NCBI RefSeq assembly: GCF_018131185.1
Contig: NZ_JAFCJE010000001.1
Location: 710,001-774,000 of the forward strand
Direction: 5' to 3'
Length of the DNA: 64,000 nucleotides
From: Bradyrhizobium diazoefficiens
GTDB lineage: Bacteria; Pseudomonadota; Alphaproteobacteria; Rhizobiales; Xanthobacteraceae
The notes below the pieces were generated by a model, which searched no databases, had not been told where the DNA came from, and saw nothing but the letters and a program-made list of their open reading frames with translations. A program made the position numbers and the translations under genes. Below are positions 36,849-45,769 of the stretch, one piece after another (the stretch's first letter is position 1; each line of letters starts with the position of its first letter).

Positions 36849-37373
36849 GTGAGCAAAACCAACAATAAGATCTCCCCCGATCTCGATACCCCCACCGATC
36901 TGTCGCCCGACGGAGTGAAGAAGGTTTCGGAGGCGCTCAACGTGCTTCTGGCCGACGCCTTCGCGCTGTATCTGAAGACCAAGAATTTCCACTGGCACAT
37001 CAGCGGGCGCCACTTCCGGGACTACCATCTGCTGCTCGACGAGCAGTCGGACCAGATCTTCGCCACCACCGACCAGCTTGCCGAGCGCGTCCGCAAGATC
37101 GGCGGCACCACGCTGAAGTCGATCGGCCAGGTCGCAAAGCTCCAGACCATCAAGGACAACAACGAGGATTACGTCCCGCCGCGCGAGATGCTGCGCGAGT
37201 TGATGCAGGACAACAAGCATGTCGCCGCCGCGATGCGGAAGGCCCATGATGTCTGCGACGAGGCCGGCGATGTCGCCAGCGCCAGCATCCTGGAAAATTT
37301 CATCGACGAGACCGAGCGCCGCACCTGGTTCCTGTTCGAAGCCACCCGCCAGGAGGGCGGCAACGAGGCGTAG
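36849..37373 (+). CDS. Dps-family DNA-binding ferritin-like protein
   Basis: Dps forms a 12-mer that stores iron and shields DNA in stress. The 174-residue protein has the inter-subunit ferroxidase residues in YLKTKNFHWHISG (two His) and LLLDEQSDQIFATTD (Asp and neighbours). The start is GTG 36849, immediately after AGGAAGGTCTCCC. The N-terminus (SKTNNKISPDLDTPTDLSPDG) is short and only mildly basic, so direct DNA binding is uncertain. It is monocistronic and followed by a repeat. Confidence 0.9.
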   Translation: MSKTNNKISPDLDTPTDLSPDGVKKVSEALNVLLADAFALYLKTKNFHWHISGRHFRDYHLLLDEQSDQIFATTDQLAERVRKIGGTTLKSIGQVAKLQTIKDNNEDYVPPREMLRELMQDNKHVAAAMRKAHDVCDEAGDVASASILENFIDETERRTWFLFEATRQEGGNEA

Positions 37374-37393
37374 CCCGGATGTCGTAGCTCTTT

Positions 37394-37507
37394 GTAGGGT
37401 GGGCGAAGCGACTTGTCCGCCGTGGCTCGAAGAGCGAAGGCGGAAGCGTGCCCACCAACTGGAAGTGGTGGGCACGGCGCGCCAGAGCGCGCTTTGCCCA
37501 CCCCTAC
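37394..37507. repeat. Mirror-image repeat (GTAGGGTGGGC ... GCCCACCCCTAC)
   Basis: GTAGGGTGGGCGAAGCG and GCGCTTTGCCCACCCCTAC are inverted, with GTGCCCACCA/TGGTGGGCAC inside. This is a further intergenic family, seen once in this window, between the Dps gene and the convergent cupin gene. Confidence 0.75.
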
Positions 37508-37517
37508 GGCATCGCGC

Positions 37518-38045
37518 TTATGGCTGGCTCCACAACCGCATCAGCGCCCCGTCCTTCCCCGTCACGGGATCGGCGGGCGGCAACGCGACGTGCGGAATCG
37601 TCTTCAGCGCCCTGGCGTGGTTCTCCGGCGTCGCCCTTGTGATCTCCATCTTCGCGCCTGGCGGATAGGCGCCGATCACGCAGAAATCGTGGCTCGCCTT
37701 GATGCATTGATGCCCGGTGCCGGCAGGCAGGATCGCGACGTCGCCGGCCTTGATGTCCAGCTCCTGGCCGTGGTCGCCGCCGAAGCGGACCCGTGCGCTG
37801 CCGCGCGCGACGCCGAGCACCTCGTGCACCGTCGCGTGATAATGCAGATAATCGTAGACGCCGTTGCGCCAGGTGCCGCCCCAGCCGTTCGCCTCGAACA
37901 GATCTTCGATGGTCGCTTCCGGCTGCTTCGGATCAAGCTTCACCGCGGCTTGGTAGACCAGGAACGGACGGATGTTGTTCGGCGTAAGGCCGTCGTCCTC
38001 GAACACGATGGCGATTGGCTCGGCGTTGTCGCGGACGACGGACAT
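37518..38045 (-). CDS. Cupin-domain protein
   Basis: The 175-residue single-domain cupin has motif 1 as DYLHYHATVHEVLGVARG, offering two His and a Glu as metal ligands, and motif 2 as DVAILPAGTGHQCIK, with the last His. Such cupins are dioxygenases, isomerases or sensors; the substrate is not apparent. It is a single gene flanked by repeats, ending against the repeat at 37394-37507. Confidence 0.85.
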   Translation of the reverse strand: MSVVRDNAEPIAIVFEDDGLTPNNIRPFLVYQAAVKLDPKQPEATIEDLFEANGWGGTWRNGVYDYLHYHATVHEVLGVARGSARVRFGGDHGQELDIKAGDVAILPAGTGHQCIKASHDFCVIGAYPPGAKMEITRATPENHARALKTIPHVALPPADPVTGKDGALMRLWSQP

Positions 38046-38112
38046 GGCGGGGCTCCTGCGCGAATCTAGCAGGGATCAACGAGGGGCGTGAGGCGGCGTT
38101 CCTCGCTCCTCC

Positions 38113-38172
38113 GTCAATCCGGGGCGACGCGTGAGCCCGGAATGACAAGAGCCCGGGACAAGGCCCGGGCTC
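38113..38172. repeat. Short repeat (GTCAATCCGGGGCGACG) plus hairpin after carA
   Basis: GTCAATCCGGGGCG / GCCCGGAATGAC (38113-38146) is the short form of the CCGGGGCG family. It is followed by a perfect hairpin GAGCCCGGG-ACAAGG-CCCGGGCTC (38149-38172), which may end the carA transcript although it has no T-run. Confidence 0.7.
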
Positions 38173-38205
38173 GATGTCGTCAAAGCAGTTGCGGAAGAGC
38201 GCGCC

Positions 38206-39396
38206 TTACGCGCTCTTCTTCTGCCGCATCAGATCGGCGAAGCGCTGGAACAGGTAGTGCGAGTCGCGCGGACCTGGTGAGGCTTCGGGATGGTACTGCA
38301 CCGAGAACACCGGCTTGCCGTCGAGCTGGATGCCGCAATTGGATCCGTCGAACAGCGAGATGTGAGTCTGCGTCGCGCCCTTCGGCAGCGTGGTCTCGTC
38401 CACGGCAAAGCCGTGGTTCATCGAGGTGATCTCGACCTTGCCGGTGGTCTCGTCCTTCACGGGGTGGTTTGCACCGTGATGGCCCTGATGCATCTTCTTC
38501 GTCTTGGCGCCGACGGCAAGGCCCAGCATCTGGTGACCGAGACAGATGCCGAAGGTCGGCGTGCCCGACTTGATCACGTCCTGGATCACAGGCACGGCAT
38601 ATTTGCCTGTTGCGGCCGGATCGCCCGGACCGTTGGACAGGAACACGCCGTCCGGCTTCATCGCCAGAATATCTTCGGACGAGGTCGTCGCCGGCACCAC
38701 CGTCACCTTGCAGCCGACGCCGGCGAGCAGGCGCAGGATGTTGCGCTTGATGCCGTAGTCGATGGCGACGACGTTGAATTCCGGCTTGTCCTGCCGGCCG
38801 AAGCCCTTGTCCCACAGCCAGGGCGTCTCGTCCCAGGTGAAGCGCTGGCCCGAAGTGACCATCGGCACGAGGTCCATGCCCTCGAGGCCCGGCCATTCGC
38901 GTGCTTCTTCCTTCAGGCCATGCAGGTCGAACTCGCCGGTCCTGGAATGCGCGATCACGGCATTGGGCATGCCCTTGCTGCGGATCAGCGCGGTCAGGGC
39001 ACGGGTGTCGATGCCGGAGAGGCCGATGATGCCCCGCGCCTTCAGCCACTGGTCGAGATGCTTGGTGGCGCGGTAGTTCGAGGGATCGGTGATCGCGGTG
39101 CGCAGGATCACGCCGCGCGCCCCCGGCGTCGCGGCCATGTTCACCGTCTCGATGTCGTCATCGTTGGTGCCGACATTGCCGATATGCGGGAAGGTGAATG
39201 TGATGAGCTGGCCGGCATAGGAGGGATCGGTGAGGATCTCCTCATAGCCGGTCATCGCGGTGTTGAAGCAGACTTCACCGACGGCGTGGCCTTCGGCGCC
39301 GAGACCGAAGCCTTCGAGCACCGTGCCATCGGCGAGCACGAGGAGCGCGGTCGGTTTATGGTCCGGCCAGGCGGGATCGTTGTCATGTTGTGTCAT
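38206..39396 (-). CDS. carA: Carbamoyl-phosphate synthase small subunit
   Basis: CarA is the glutaminase that supplies ammonia to CarB. The 396-residue protein has the N-terminal CarA domain (LVLADGTVLEGFGLGAEG, VCFNTAMTGYEEILTDPSY) and a class I glutaminase domain with the nucleophile in FGICLGHQMLGLAVG and the His-Glu pair in QYHPEASPGPRDS. It is on the same strand as carB but about 2.7 kb upstream of it, separated by cupin, Dps and methyltransferase genes, so the two are not one operon. It diverges from the alpha/beta hydrolase gene. Confidence 0.96.
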   Translation of the reverse strand: MTQHDNDPAWPDHKPTALLVLADGTVLEGFGLGAEGHAVGEVCFNTAMTGYEEILTDPSYAGQLITFTFPHIGNVGTNDDDIETVNMAATPGARGVILRTAITDPSNYRATKHLDQWLKARGIIGLSGIDTRALTALIRSKGMPNAVIAHSRTGEFDLHGLKEEAREWPGLEGMDLVPMVTSGQRFTWDETPWLWDKGFGRQDKPEFNVVAIDYGIKRNILRLLAGVGCKVTVVPATTSSEDILAMKPDGVFLSNGPGDPAATGKYAVPVIQDVIKSGTPTFGICLGHQMLGLAVGAKTKKMHQGHHGANHPVKDETTGKVEITSMNHGFAVDETTLPKGATQTHISLFDGSNCGIQLDGKPVFSVQYHPEASPGPRDSHYLFQRFADLMRQKKSA

Positions 39397-39542
39397 GAGC
39401 GCGTTTCATAGTCCCCGCGGACGCCGCCGTCAAAGCGGGAGAGGGCGGATTCACATGCGTTTTTGCATATTTGACAGCCCGTCTCCCGCACTTAAGCTCG
39501 GCCGCACAATTTCCGGCAATTTGAGGGGCTTGCGAGGCAATA

Positions 39543-40271
39543 ATGGACCAGACCACCCCACTTCTGCTGGTTCCGGGGCTGGCCTCATCGGCCCGGATCT
39601 ATGTCCCGGTGATCCCGGCGCTGTGGCGGTTCGGCCCGGTGATGATTGCCAACCATATCCGCGACGACAGCATGGCGGCGATCGCCGCCCGGGTGTTGGC
39701 CGAGGCGCCGCCGCGCTTCGCGCTCGCCGGCCATTCCATGGGCGGCTACATCGCACTCGAGATCATGCGTCAGGCACCCGAGCGCGTTTTGAAGCTCGCG
39801 CTGATCAACACCCAGGCGCGGCCCGATACGCCGGAGGCGACCGCGCGCCGCCGCGGCCTCGTGGAGCGCGCGAGGCGCGGCGAGCTCCGCGCCATCCGCG
39901 AGGAGAGTTTTCCGGAGCTCGTGCATCCGTCGCGGCGCGACGATGCCGATATTCTCGAGCTCGTGCATGCGCAGGATGAGGATGTCGGCGTCGAGGGTTA
40001 TCTGCGGCAGCAGACCGCAATCATCGCACGGGTGGATTCGCGACCGACGCTGCCGGCCATCAGGTGCCCGACATTGGTGCTGACGGGCGATGCCGACAAC
40101 ACCATCCCGAATGCGTTCTCGAAGGAGATGGCGGACGCCATCGCCGGCGCAAGGCTGGTGGTGCTCCAGCGCTGCGGGCACCTGCCGCAAGCCGAGCAGC
40201 CGGAAGCGACAGCACGAGCGCTGACCGAATGGCTCGGAACCGAGGTTGTCTCAGGGGCGCGAACGGCCTAG
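39543..40271 (+). CDS. Alpha/beta hydrolase
   Basis: The 242-residue hydrolase has the nucleophile elbow in FALAGHSMGGYIALEIM, the acid in VLTGDADNTIPNAFSK and the terminal His in LQRCGHLPQAEQPEA. The small cap (PEATARRRGLVERARRGELR) suits an esterase or an aldehyde/ester hydrolase. The substrate cannot be assigned. It may be cotranscribed with the YqeY gene, which begins 34 bases later. Confidence 0.88.
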   Translation: MDQTTPLLLVPGLASSARIYVPVIPALWRFGPVMIANHIRDDSMAAIAARVLAEAPPRFALAGHSMGGYIALEIMRQAPERVLKLALINTQARPDTPEATARRRGLVERARRGELRAIREESFPELVHPSRRDDADILELVHAQDEDVGVEGYLRQQTAIIARVDSRPTLPAIRCPTLVLTGDADNTIPNAFSKEMADAIAGARLVVLQRCGHLPQAEQPEATARALTEWLGTEVVSGARTA

Positions 40272-40304
40272 ATCAGGCCTCGGATATTCCAGGAGAGAAC
40301 GACC

Positions 40305-40760
40305 ATGCTGCGCGACGACATCAACAATGCGATCAAGGAGGCCATGAAGGCCAAGGACGAGCGCAAGCTGTCCACGCTGCGCATGGTCAACTCGACCATC
40401 AAGAATGCCGACATCGACGCGCGCGGCCAGGGCAAGCCGCCGCTGTCGGACGCCGACCTGCTCGGCGTCTTCCAGAAGATGATCAAGCAGCGGCAGGAGT
40501 CGGTCGAGCTCTATGAAAAAGGCGGCCGCGCCGAGCTCGCCGCCCAGGAGCGCGAGGAGATCGCGGTGATCTCGGCGTACCTGCCGAAGCAGATGGCCGA
40601 CGACGATGTGAAGAAGGCGATCGCGGATGCGATCGCCGAAACGGGCGCGAGCGGCATGAAGGACATGGGCAAGGTGATTGCCGTGCTGCGCGCGAAATAC
40701 GCAGGCCAGATGGATTTTGGGAAGGCCAGCGGCTTGGTGAAGGCGGCACTGTCCAGTTGA
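40305..40760 (+). CDS. GatB/YqeY-domain protein
   Basis: The 151-residue protein is YqeY: MLRDDINNAIKEAMKAKDER and STLRMVNSTIKNADIDARGQGK, then ISAYLPKQMADDDVKKAIADA and GASGMKDMGKVIAVLRAKYAG, as in tRNA-dependent amidotransferase C-terminal domains. Its role in the cell is poorly known, perhaps binding tRNA. In alphaproteobacteria it often lies near carA and dnaG-rpoD, as here. CAGGAGAGAACGACC supplies the ribosome site. Confidence 0.92.
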   Translation: MLRDDINNAIKEAMKAKDERKLSTLRMVNSTIKNADIDARGQGKPPLSDADLLGVFQKMIKQRQESVELYEKGGRAELAAQEREEIAVISAYLPKQMADDDVKKAIADAIAETGASGMKDMGKVIAVLRAKYAGQMDFGKASGLVKAALSS

Positions 40761-40763
40761 GCT

Positions 40764-40866
40764 GTCATTCCGGGGCGACGCGAAGCGTCGAGCCCGGAAT
40801 CCATCGCGCTGCTGAATCCGTTGCTTAATGGATTCCGGGTTCGCGCTACGCGCGCCCCGGAATGAC
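40764..40866. repeat. Mirror-image repeat (GTCATTCCGGGGCG family)
   Basis: GTCATTCCGGGGCGACGCG and CGCGCGCCCCGGAATGAC are inverted ends with GGAATCCAT / ATGGATTCC inside. It lies three bases past the YqeY stop. Confidence 0.85.
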
Positions 40867-40886
40867 AAGAAAAGAGGGGAGGCACG

Positions 40887-42023
40887 ATGACCGCGATCAA
40901 ACCGTTCCGCATCGCCATCAGCGACGACATCCTCTCCGACCTCAAGTCGCGCCTCGCCCGCACGCGCTGGCCGGAAGCCGAGCTCGTCGATGATTGGAGC
41001 CAGGGCGCGCCGCTGAAATGGATCCGGGAGATCTGCACTTATTGGGCTGATGGCTACGATTGGCGGGCGCGCGAAGCCAAGCTCAATCGCTTCGAGCAGT
41101 TCACCACCGAGATCGACGGGCTCGACATCCACTTCATTCACGCCCGCTCGAAAGAGCCCTCCGCACTGCCGCTGATCATCACCCATGGCTGGCCCGGCTC
41201 GATCGTCGAATTCCAGAAGGTGATCGCGCCGCTGGTCGATCCCGCCGCGCATGGCGGCAATCAAGCGGATGCGTTTCACGTCGTTTGTCCCTCGCTGCCG
41301 GGCTTCGGTTTCTCCGCCAAGCCGAAGACTACCGGCTGGGGCGTCGATCGCATCGCCGCGGCCTGGGCCAAGCTCATGGAGCGGCTCGGCTATATCAGCT
41401 ACGGCGCGCAAGGCGGCGACTGGGGCTCTGCGGTGACGACCTCGCTCGGCGCGCAGGATGCGGCGCGCTGCGCCGGCATCCACATCACGCTCGCCTTCAA
41501 TGCGGCACCAAAGGTCGAGGGCGAGCCGACGGCCGAAGAGAAGCGCGCGCTTGCCGGCCTCAAGCACTATGTCGATCTCGACTCCGGCTACTCCAAGCAG
41601 CAGTCGACGCGACCGCAGACGCTCGGCTATGGCCTGACGGATTCGCCGAGCGGGCAGGCGGCCTGGATCCTGGAAAAATTCTGGGCCTGGACCGATTGCG
41701 ACGGCCACCCGGAGAACATCTTCAGCCGGGACGAACTGCTCGACAACGTCATGCTCTATTGGGCGACGGAGACGGCAACCTCCTCGGCGCGGCTCTACTG
41801 GGAGAGTTTTGGCAAGCGCCGCACCACGCCGGTCGTCAAGGTGCCGACGGGCGTCGCTGCCTTCCCCAAGGAGATCATCACGCCGGTGCGGCGCTGGATG
41901 GAGCCGAACTTCCACAACATCACCCATTGGAGCGAGATGGAGAAGGGCGGCCATTTCGCCGCGTTCGAGCAGCCGGAGCTGTTCGTGCGCGATGTCCGGA
42001 AGTTCTTTGCGACGGTGAGGTAG
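40887..42023 (+). CDS. Epoxide hydrolase (EHN/alpha-beta hydrolase family)
   Basis: The 378-residue enzyme starts with the epoxide-hydrolase N-terminal (EHN) domain (PFRIAISDDILSDLKSRLAR ... REAKLNRFEQFTTEIDGLD). The hydrolase fold has HGWPGSIVEFQKV as oxyanion HGxP, YGAQGGDWGSAVTT with the nucleophilic Asp, and KGGHFAAFEQPE with the general-base His. It opens an epoxide to a diol; the natural substrate is unknown. GAGGGGAGGCACG precedes the ATG. Repeats flank it on both sides, so it is transcribed alone. Confidence 0.92.
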   Translation: MTAIKPFRIAISDDILSDLKSRLARTRWPEAELVDDWSQGAPLKWIREICTYWADGYDWRAREAKLNRFEQFTTEIDGLDIHFIHARSKEPSALPLIITHGWPGSIVEFQKVIAPLVDPAAHGGNQADAFHVVCPSLPGFGFSAKPKTTGWGVDRIAAAWAKLMERLGYISYGAQGGDWGSAVTTSLGAQDAARCAGIHITLAFNAAPKVEGEPTAEEKRALAGLKHYVDLDSGYSKQQSTRPQTLGYGLTDSPSGQAAWILEKFWAWTDCDGHPENIFSRDELLDNVMLYWATETATSSARLYWESFGKRRTTPVVKVPTGVAAFPKEIITPVRRWMEPNFHNITHWSEMEKGGHFAAFEQPELFVRDVRKFFATVR

Positions 42024-42035
42024 CCACCGCTTAGT

Positions 42036-42127
42036 CGTCATGCCCGGGCTTGTCCCGGGCATCCACGGCCTTAAACTGACGGACCAAGCAAGAAGAACGT
42101 GGATGGCCGGGACAAGCCCGGCCATGA
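42036..42127. repeat. Mirror-image repeat (CGTCATGCCCGGGCTTG family)
   Basis: CGTCATGCCCGGGCTTGTCC and GGGACAAGCCCGGCCATG are inverted ends with ATCCACG / CGTGGAT inside; third copy of the family at 7560 and 15768. Confidence 0.82.
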
Positions 42128-42152
42128 TGGAGTTGCTGGGAAGCGCCAAGCC

Positions 42153-43763
42153 ATGCTCACCGAAGCCAAGTCTTACGACGAACTCGCGCGCAACTTCCGC
42201 TGGGACATTCCCGCGCGCTTCAACATGGCGGAAGCGTGCTGCGATCGCCATGCCGACGGCACCGGCCGGCTCGCGCTGATCTATGTCGACGAGAACGGCG
42301 CGACCAGCCACACCTCCTTCGACGACGTCGCCGGAATGTCGCGCCGCTTCGCCAATGTGCTGAAGGCGGACGGGCTTTCGCGCGGCGACCGCGTCGCGGT
42401 GTTTCTGTCGCAGTCGTTGGAGCTACCGATCGCGCATATGGCTGCGTTCCGCTCCGGGATGATCTCGATTCCGCTGTTCGCGCTGTTCGGCGAGGACGCG
42501 CTGGAATTCCGCCTGTCGAACTCCGAGGCCAAGGCCATCGTCACCGACGAAGGCGGCTGGGAGAAGCTCGCGAAGATCCGCGACCGCCTGCCTGATCTGA
42601 AGACCGTCTATGTCGTCGGCGAGCGGGCGCCGGCAGGCACGACGTCGTTCTGGGATGCGGTGAAGGCCGCTTCGCCCGACTTCGCGCGGGTCGACACCTC
42701 CGCGGACGATCCGGCGCTCATCATCTACACCTCGGGCACCACAGGCAACCCGAAGGGCGCGCTGCACGCGCACCGCGTCGTGCTCGGCCATCTGCCGAAC
42801 GTGGAGATGTGTCACAACTTCCTGCCGCGCCCCGGCGATCTCATGTGGACGCCGGCAGATTGGGCGTGGATCGGCGGCCTCGTCAACGGCCTGCTCGCGT
42901 TCTGGTATCACGGCATCCCGCTGGTCGGTCACCGCGCGCGCAAATTCGAGCCGCAGGCGGCGATGCAGATGATGGCTGATCTCGGAATCCGCAACGTCTT
43001 CCTGCCGCCGACGGCGCTGAAGCTGATGCGGCAGGCCGGCGTGAAGCATCCGGGCGTCAAGCTGCGCAGCATCTTCACCGGCGGCGAATCTCTCGGCGGC
43101 GAATTGCTGGGCTGGGTGCGCGAGACCTTCGGCATCGACGCGCACGAGGTGTTCGGCCAGACCGAGTGCAATCTCGTGATCGGCAGCAACTCCAACCTGT
43201 TTCCGATCCGCCCGGGTTCGATGGGCAAGGCGACGCCGGGCTTCGACGTTCGCATCGTCAACGACAAGGGCGAAGAATTGCCGCGCGGTCAGCGCGGCAT
43301 CATCGGCGTGCGCCAGCCATGCCCCGTCACCATGCTCGAATATTGGCGCAATCCTGAGGCGACGGCGAAGAAATATGCCGGCGAGTTCCTGCTCACTGGC
43401 GATCTCGGCGTGCAGGACGAGGACGGCTATTTCTGGTACGTCAGCCGCGAGGACGACGTCATCACCACCGCCGGTTATCGCGTCGGCCCGTCCGAGATCG
43501 AGCATACGCTGATGAAGCATCCCTCGGTGGCCATGGCCGCGGTGGTCGGCATCCCCGATCCGATCCGTACCGAATCGATCAAGGCCTGGATCGTGCTGCG
43601 CCCCGGCTTCACCGGCACCGACGCGCTCGCGCGCGAGATCCAGGAGTTCGTCAAGGTGCAGCTCGCCGCGCACGAATATCCACGCTTTGTGGAGTTTGCC
43701 GAGACGCTGCCGATGACGGCGACCGGGAAGGTGCTGCGGCGCGAGCTGCGGGCGAAGGGTTAG
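42153..43763 (+). CDS. AMP-dependent acyl-CoA synthetase
   Basis: The 536-residue ligase activates a carboxylic acid through an acyl-AMP. It has the P-loop ALIIYTSGTTGNPKGAL, EVFGQTECNLVIG (A5), LTGDLGVQDEDGYFWYVSRED (A7), DVITTAGYRVGPSEIE (A8) and the C-terminal MTATGKVLRREL, where Lys is catalytic and acetylatable. It is nearest to acetyl-/propionyl- or medium-chain ligases; the chain length is not clear. The start at 42153 is the ATG with family N-terminus; the frame opens earlier inside the repeat. Confidence 0.93.
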   Translation: MLTEAKSYDELARNFRWDIPARFNMAEACCDRHADGTGRLALIYVDENGATSHTSFDDVAGMSRRFANVLKADGLSRGDRVAVFLSQSLELPIAHMAAFRSGMISIPLFALFGEDALEFRLSNSEAKAIVTDEGGWEKLAKIRDRLPDLKTVYVVGERAPAGTTSFWDAVKAASPDFARVDTSADDPALIIYTSGTTGNPKGALHAHRVVLGHLPNVEMCHNFLPRPGDLMWTPADWAWIGGLVNGLLAFWYHGIPLVGHRARKFEPQAAMQMMADLGIRNVFLPPTALKLMRQAGVKHPGVKLRSIFTGGESLGGELLGWVRETFGIDAHEVFGQTECNLVIGSNSNLFPIRPGSMGKATPGFDVRIVNDKGEELPRGQRGIIGVRQPCPVTMLEYWRNPEATAKKYAGEFLLTGDLGVQDEDGYFWYVSREDDVITTAGYRVGPSEIEHTLMKHPSVAMAAVVGIPDPIRTESIKAWIVLRPGFTGTDALAREIQEFVKVQLAAHEYPRFVEFAETLPMTATGKVLRRELRAKG

Positions 43764-43829
43764 CAACGAAAGCGCTCAAGTAAGCACCACTGCTGAGTGG
43801 GCTGGGGCTATTGTTGCGCGGAGGGATTA

Positions 43830-44837
43830 ATGGCTATCAATTTCAGCGGTGCAGCCTTCTACGATTCTCTCATAGAGATTGTTGGGTTTAAGTGCGGAGT
43901 TGCGCTTAGCCGGCAAGAGTTGATTGAGTTTCTGGAAAGGATCGGAGCCGAAGAGTTCGCGGACTATGGGGAGAACCAATGGGTCAGGATAGATTCCTCA
44001 AGTTACGAGGATCTTGTCTATGGCCTACTAAAAGCGTTTGGGCGGCTCGAAGCTAGCTTTAGTCGCTTTCCCACGATCACGATGTACCACAAGTACAAGA
44101 ATAGCAAAAGGACGAGCCGAATCTATTCCGGCGTGATGGAAATGTGGTTGGAGTGGATGAATCGTGAGCTCTCGCATCCACGCGACGCAGAACAGAAACT
44201 CATAGATCCGACCCCCTTCCTGCTTGCAGTCTTAGACAAATACGGCCGCGCAGGATTTGATATGGCAAACGAAGTCATTGTTGGAACAAACGCGGCGATG
44301 ACGGCAAGTCCTTGGAGCGATCTCAGGCAGATTGAGTGGAAGACTCAGATCGAGCTCCGCGAACTATTCGAGAGCGAAGGTCTAGACGTCGAGTATGGGA
44401 ATTTTATTGATCAACGTTATATCGATTACCTGCATGCAAACTTTTCTGACGTCGACAAGATGCACTGGCGGAAATTTGAGCAACTTACCGCTGAATTCTT
44501 AGATCGCAGTGGCTATCGAGTAGAAATTGGTCCGGGAAGGAATGACGATGGCGTCGACGTGAGAGCGTGGTCGAAGGACGCCGAGACCAGCCGGCCCCTT
44601 GTGATCGTTCAATGCAAGCGTCAGAAGGCGACGATTGATAAGCCGATCATTAAGTCTCTCTACGCCGACGTCCTTCACGAGAGCGCGCAATCAGGCCTGT
44701 TGGTGACTACCTCGCGTCTGTCGTCTGGAGCAGAGCATACGAGAGTCGCGAGAGCCTACCCAATTAACGTAGCAGACCGAGTTACACTGCGCGAATGGCT
44801 CGTCAAGCTCAGGGAGCCCGGAGTTGGGGGGCAATAA
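43830..44837 (+). CDS. Mrr-like restriction endonuclease (PD-(D/E)xK), solitary
   Basis: The 335-residue protein has an unknown N-terminal half and a C-terminal Mrr_cat-type nuclease: FEQLTAEFLDRSGYRVEIGP, then NDDGVDVRAW (Asp) and PLVIVQCKRQK (Gln-x-Lys), followed by IIKSLYADVLHESAQSGLLV. This fits Mrr, which cuts methylated DNA. There is no methylase, specificity subunit or second nuclease nearby. Base composition is visibly lower in GC than the flanks. GAGGGATTA precedes the ATG. The start of the MarR-type gene lies 16 bases after its stop. Confidence 0.82.
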   Translation: MAINFSGAAFYDSLIEIVGFKCGVALSRQELIEFLERIGAEEFADYGENQWVRIDSSSYEDLVYGLLKAFGRLEASFSRFPTITMYHKYKNSKRTSRIYSGVMEMWLEWMNRELSHPRDAEQKLIDPTPFLLAVLDKYGRAGFDMANEVIVGTNAAMTASPWSDLRQIEWKTQIELRELFESEGLDVEYGNFIDQRYIDYLHANFSDVDKMHWRKFEQLTAEFLDRSGYRVEIGPGRNDDGVDVRAWSKDAETSRPLVIVQCKRQKATIDKPIIKSLYADVLHESAQSGLLVTTSRLSSGAEHTRVARAYPINVADRVTLREWLVKLREPGVGGQ

Positions 44838-44853
44838 GCGGCGCAATCAGGCC

Positions 44854-45321
44854 ATGGCAAAGACGTCTAAAGCCGCGGGGCTTCACCGCGCCTCGCTGAC
44901 GAAGCTGCATGAGCTCGATGCGGCGCTCGAGCTCATGTATTACGGCTGGCGCGGCATGACGCTGGAGGCCGACGCATATCTTGCGAAGCAGGGCCTGTCG
45001 CGTCCGCACCACCGCATCCTCTACGTGGTGGCGAGGCGGCCCGATATCGCGATCGGCTCGCTGCTCGAGGTTCTCGGCATTTCCAAGCAGGCACTTAGCC
45101 GGCCGCTCAACCTGCTGCTGGAGCGCAAGCTGCTGACGTCGAAGCGCTCGCCCGAGCAGCATCGCTCCAAGCTGCTGCGCTTGACGGAGGCCGGGCGTCG
45201 CATCGAGCAACGGGCCTCGGATCACGAGCGCAAGGTCCTGCGCGAGGCGTTCGATCGCGCCGGCGCGTCGGGGGCGGCGGCATGGATGGCGGTCATGGGG
45301 GCGATCGCCGACCACAACTGA
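44854..45321 (+). CDS. MarR-family transcriptional regulator
   Basis: The 155-residue winged-helix protein has RPHHRILYVVARRPDIAIGS and LGISKQALSRPLNLLLERKL (recognition helix) and the wing SKRSPEQHRSKLLRLTEAG. It should be a homodimer that responds to a small aromatic or oxidant. A perfect GTCAAC-ATG-GTTGAC palindrome lies in the gap downstream (45333-45347), before the NTF2-like gene, and is its probable operator. The start at 44854 follows CAATCAGGCC; 44824 is an alternative. Confidence 0.88.
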   Translation: MAKTSKAAGLHRASLTKLHELDAALELMYYGWRGMTLEADAYLAKQGLSRPHHRILYVVARRPDIAIGSLLEVLGISKQALSRPLNLLLERKLLTSKRSPEQHRSKLLRLTEAGRRIEQRASDHERKVLREAFDRAGASGAAAWMAVMGAIADHN

Positions 45322-45332
45322 CGAAATCTCAA

Positions 45333-45347
45333 GTCAACATGGTTGAC
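45333..45347 (+). promoter_or_regulatory. Palindromic operator GTCAAC-ATG-GTTGAC
   Basis: Two six-base arms are exactly complementary around ATG, and the right arm runs into TTGACA, a possible -35 box. It lies between the MarR gene and the operon it probably controls (45401-46215), so MarR binding would block that promoter. Confidence 0.65.
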
Positions 45348-45400
45348 ATGAGCGGCCGGCTTTGCCACCTTCCTCGCCGCGAGCCAGGGAGGGTCGTGTC

Positions 45401-45769
45401 ATGAGCGCACAGAAGATGAACCGCGCAGCCGCCGAACGTTTCGTCGCGGCGTGGTGCGCGAGCTGGTGCAAGGTCGATATCGATGCCGTCGTGGCGCATT
45501 TTGCCGAGAATGCGCAAATGCGGAGCCCCCTGGCGCTGACGCTGACCGGTTCTCCCGTCATCACCGGCATCGATAATATCCGCGACTATTGGCGCAAAGC
45601 CTATGGCCACATCGAAAGTGCCGACCTCAGAATTCTGAGCTGGAGCTGGGACGATGCGATCGCGCGGCTGACGGTGTGGTGGCAGCTCGGTGACACCCGG
45701 GCCAGCGAGTTCATGGATTTCGACGATGTCGGCCGCGTCGTCCGCAGCGAAGCCTTCTACGGAAAATGA
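45401..45769 (+). CDS. SnoaL/NTF2-like protein
   Basis: The 122-residue cone-shaped alpha+beta fold has AAERFVAAWCASWCKVDIDAVV in its N-terminal helix, FAENAQMRSPLALTLTGSP and GIDNIRDYWRKAYG in the middle, and LSWSWDDAIARLTVWWQLG near the end. Such proteins bind a small hydrophobic ligand or act as isomerases or hydrolases. AGGGAGGGTCGTGTC precedes the ATG. Its stop overlaps the next start (ATGA), so the two genes are translationally coupled and probably under the MarR operator upstream. Confidence 0.82.
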   Translation: MSAQKMNRAAAERFVAAWCASWCKVDIDAVVAHFAENAQMRSPLALTLTGSPVITGIDNIRDYWRKAYGHIESADLRILSWSWDDAIARLTVWWQLGDTRASEFMDFDDVGRVVRSEAFYGK

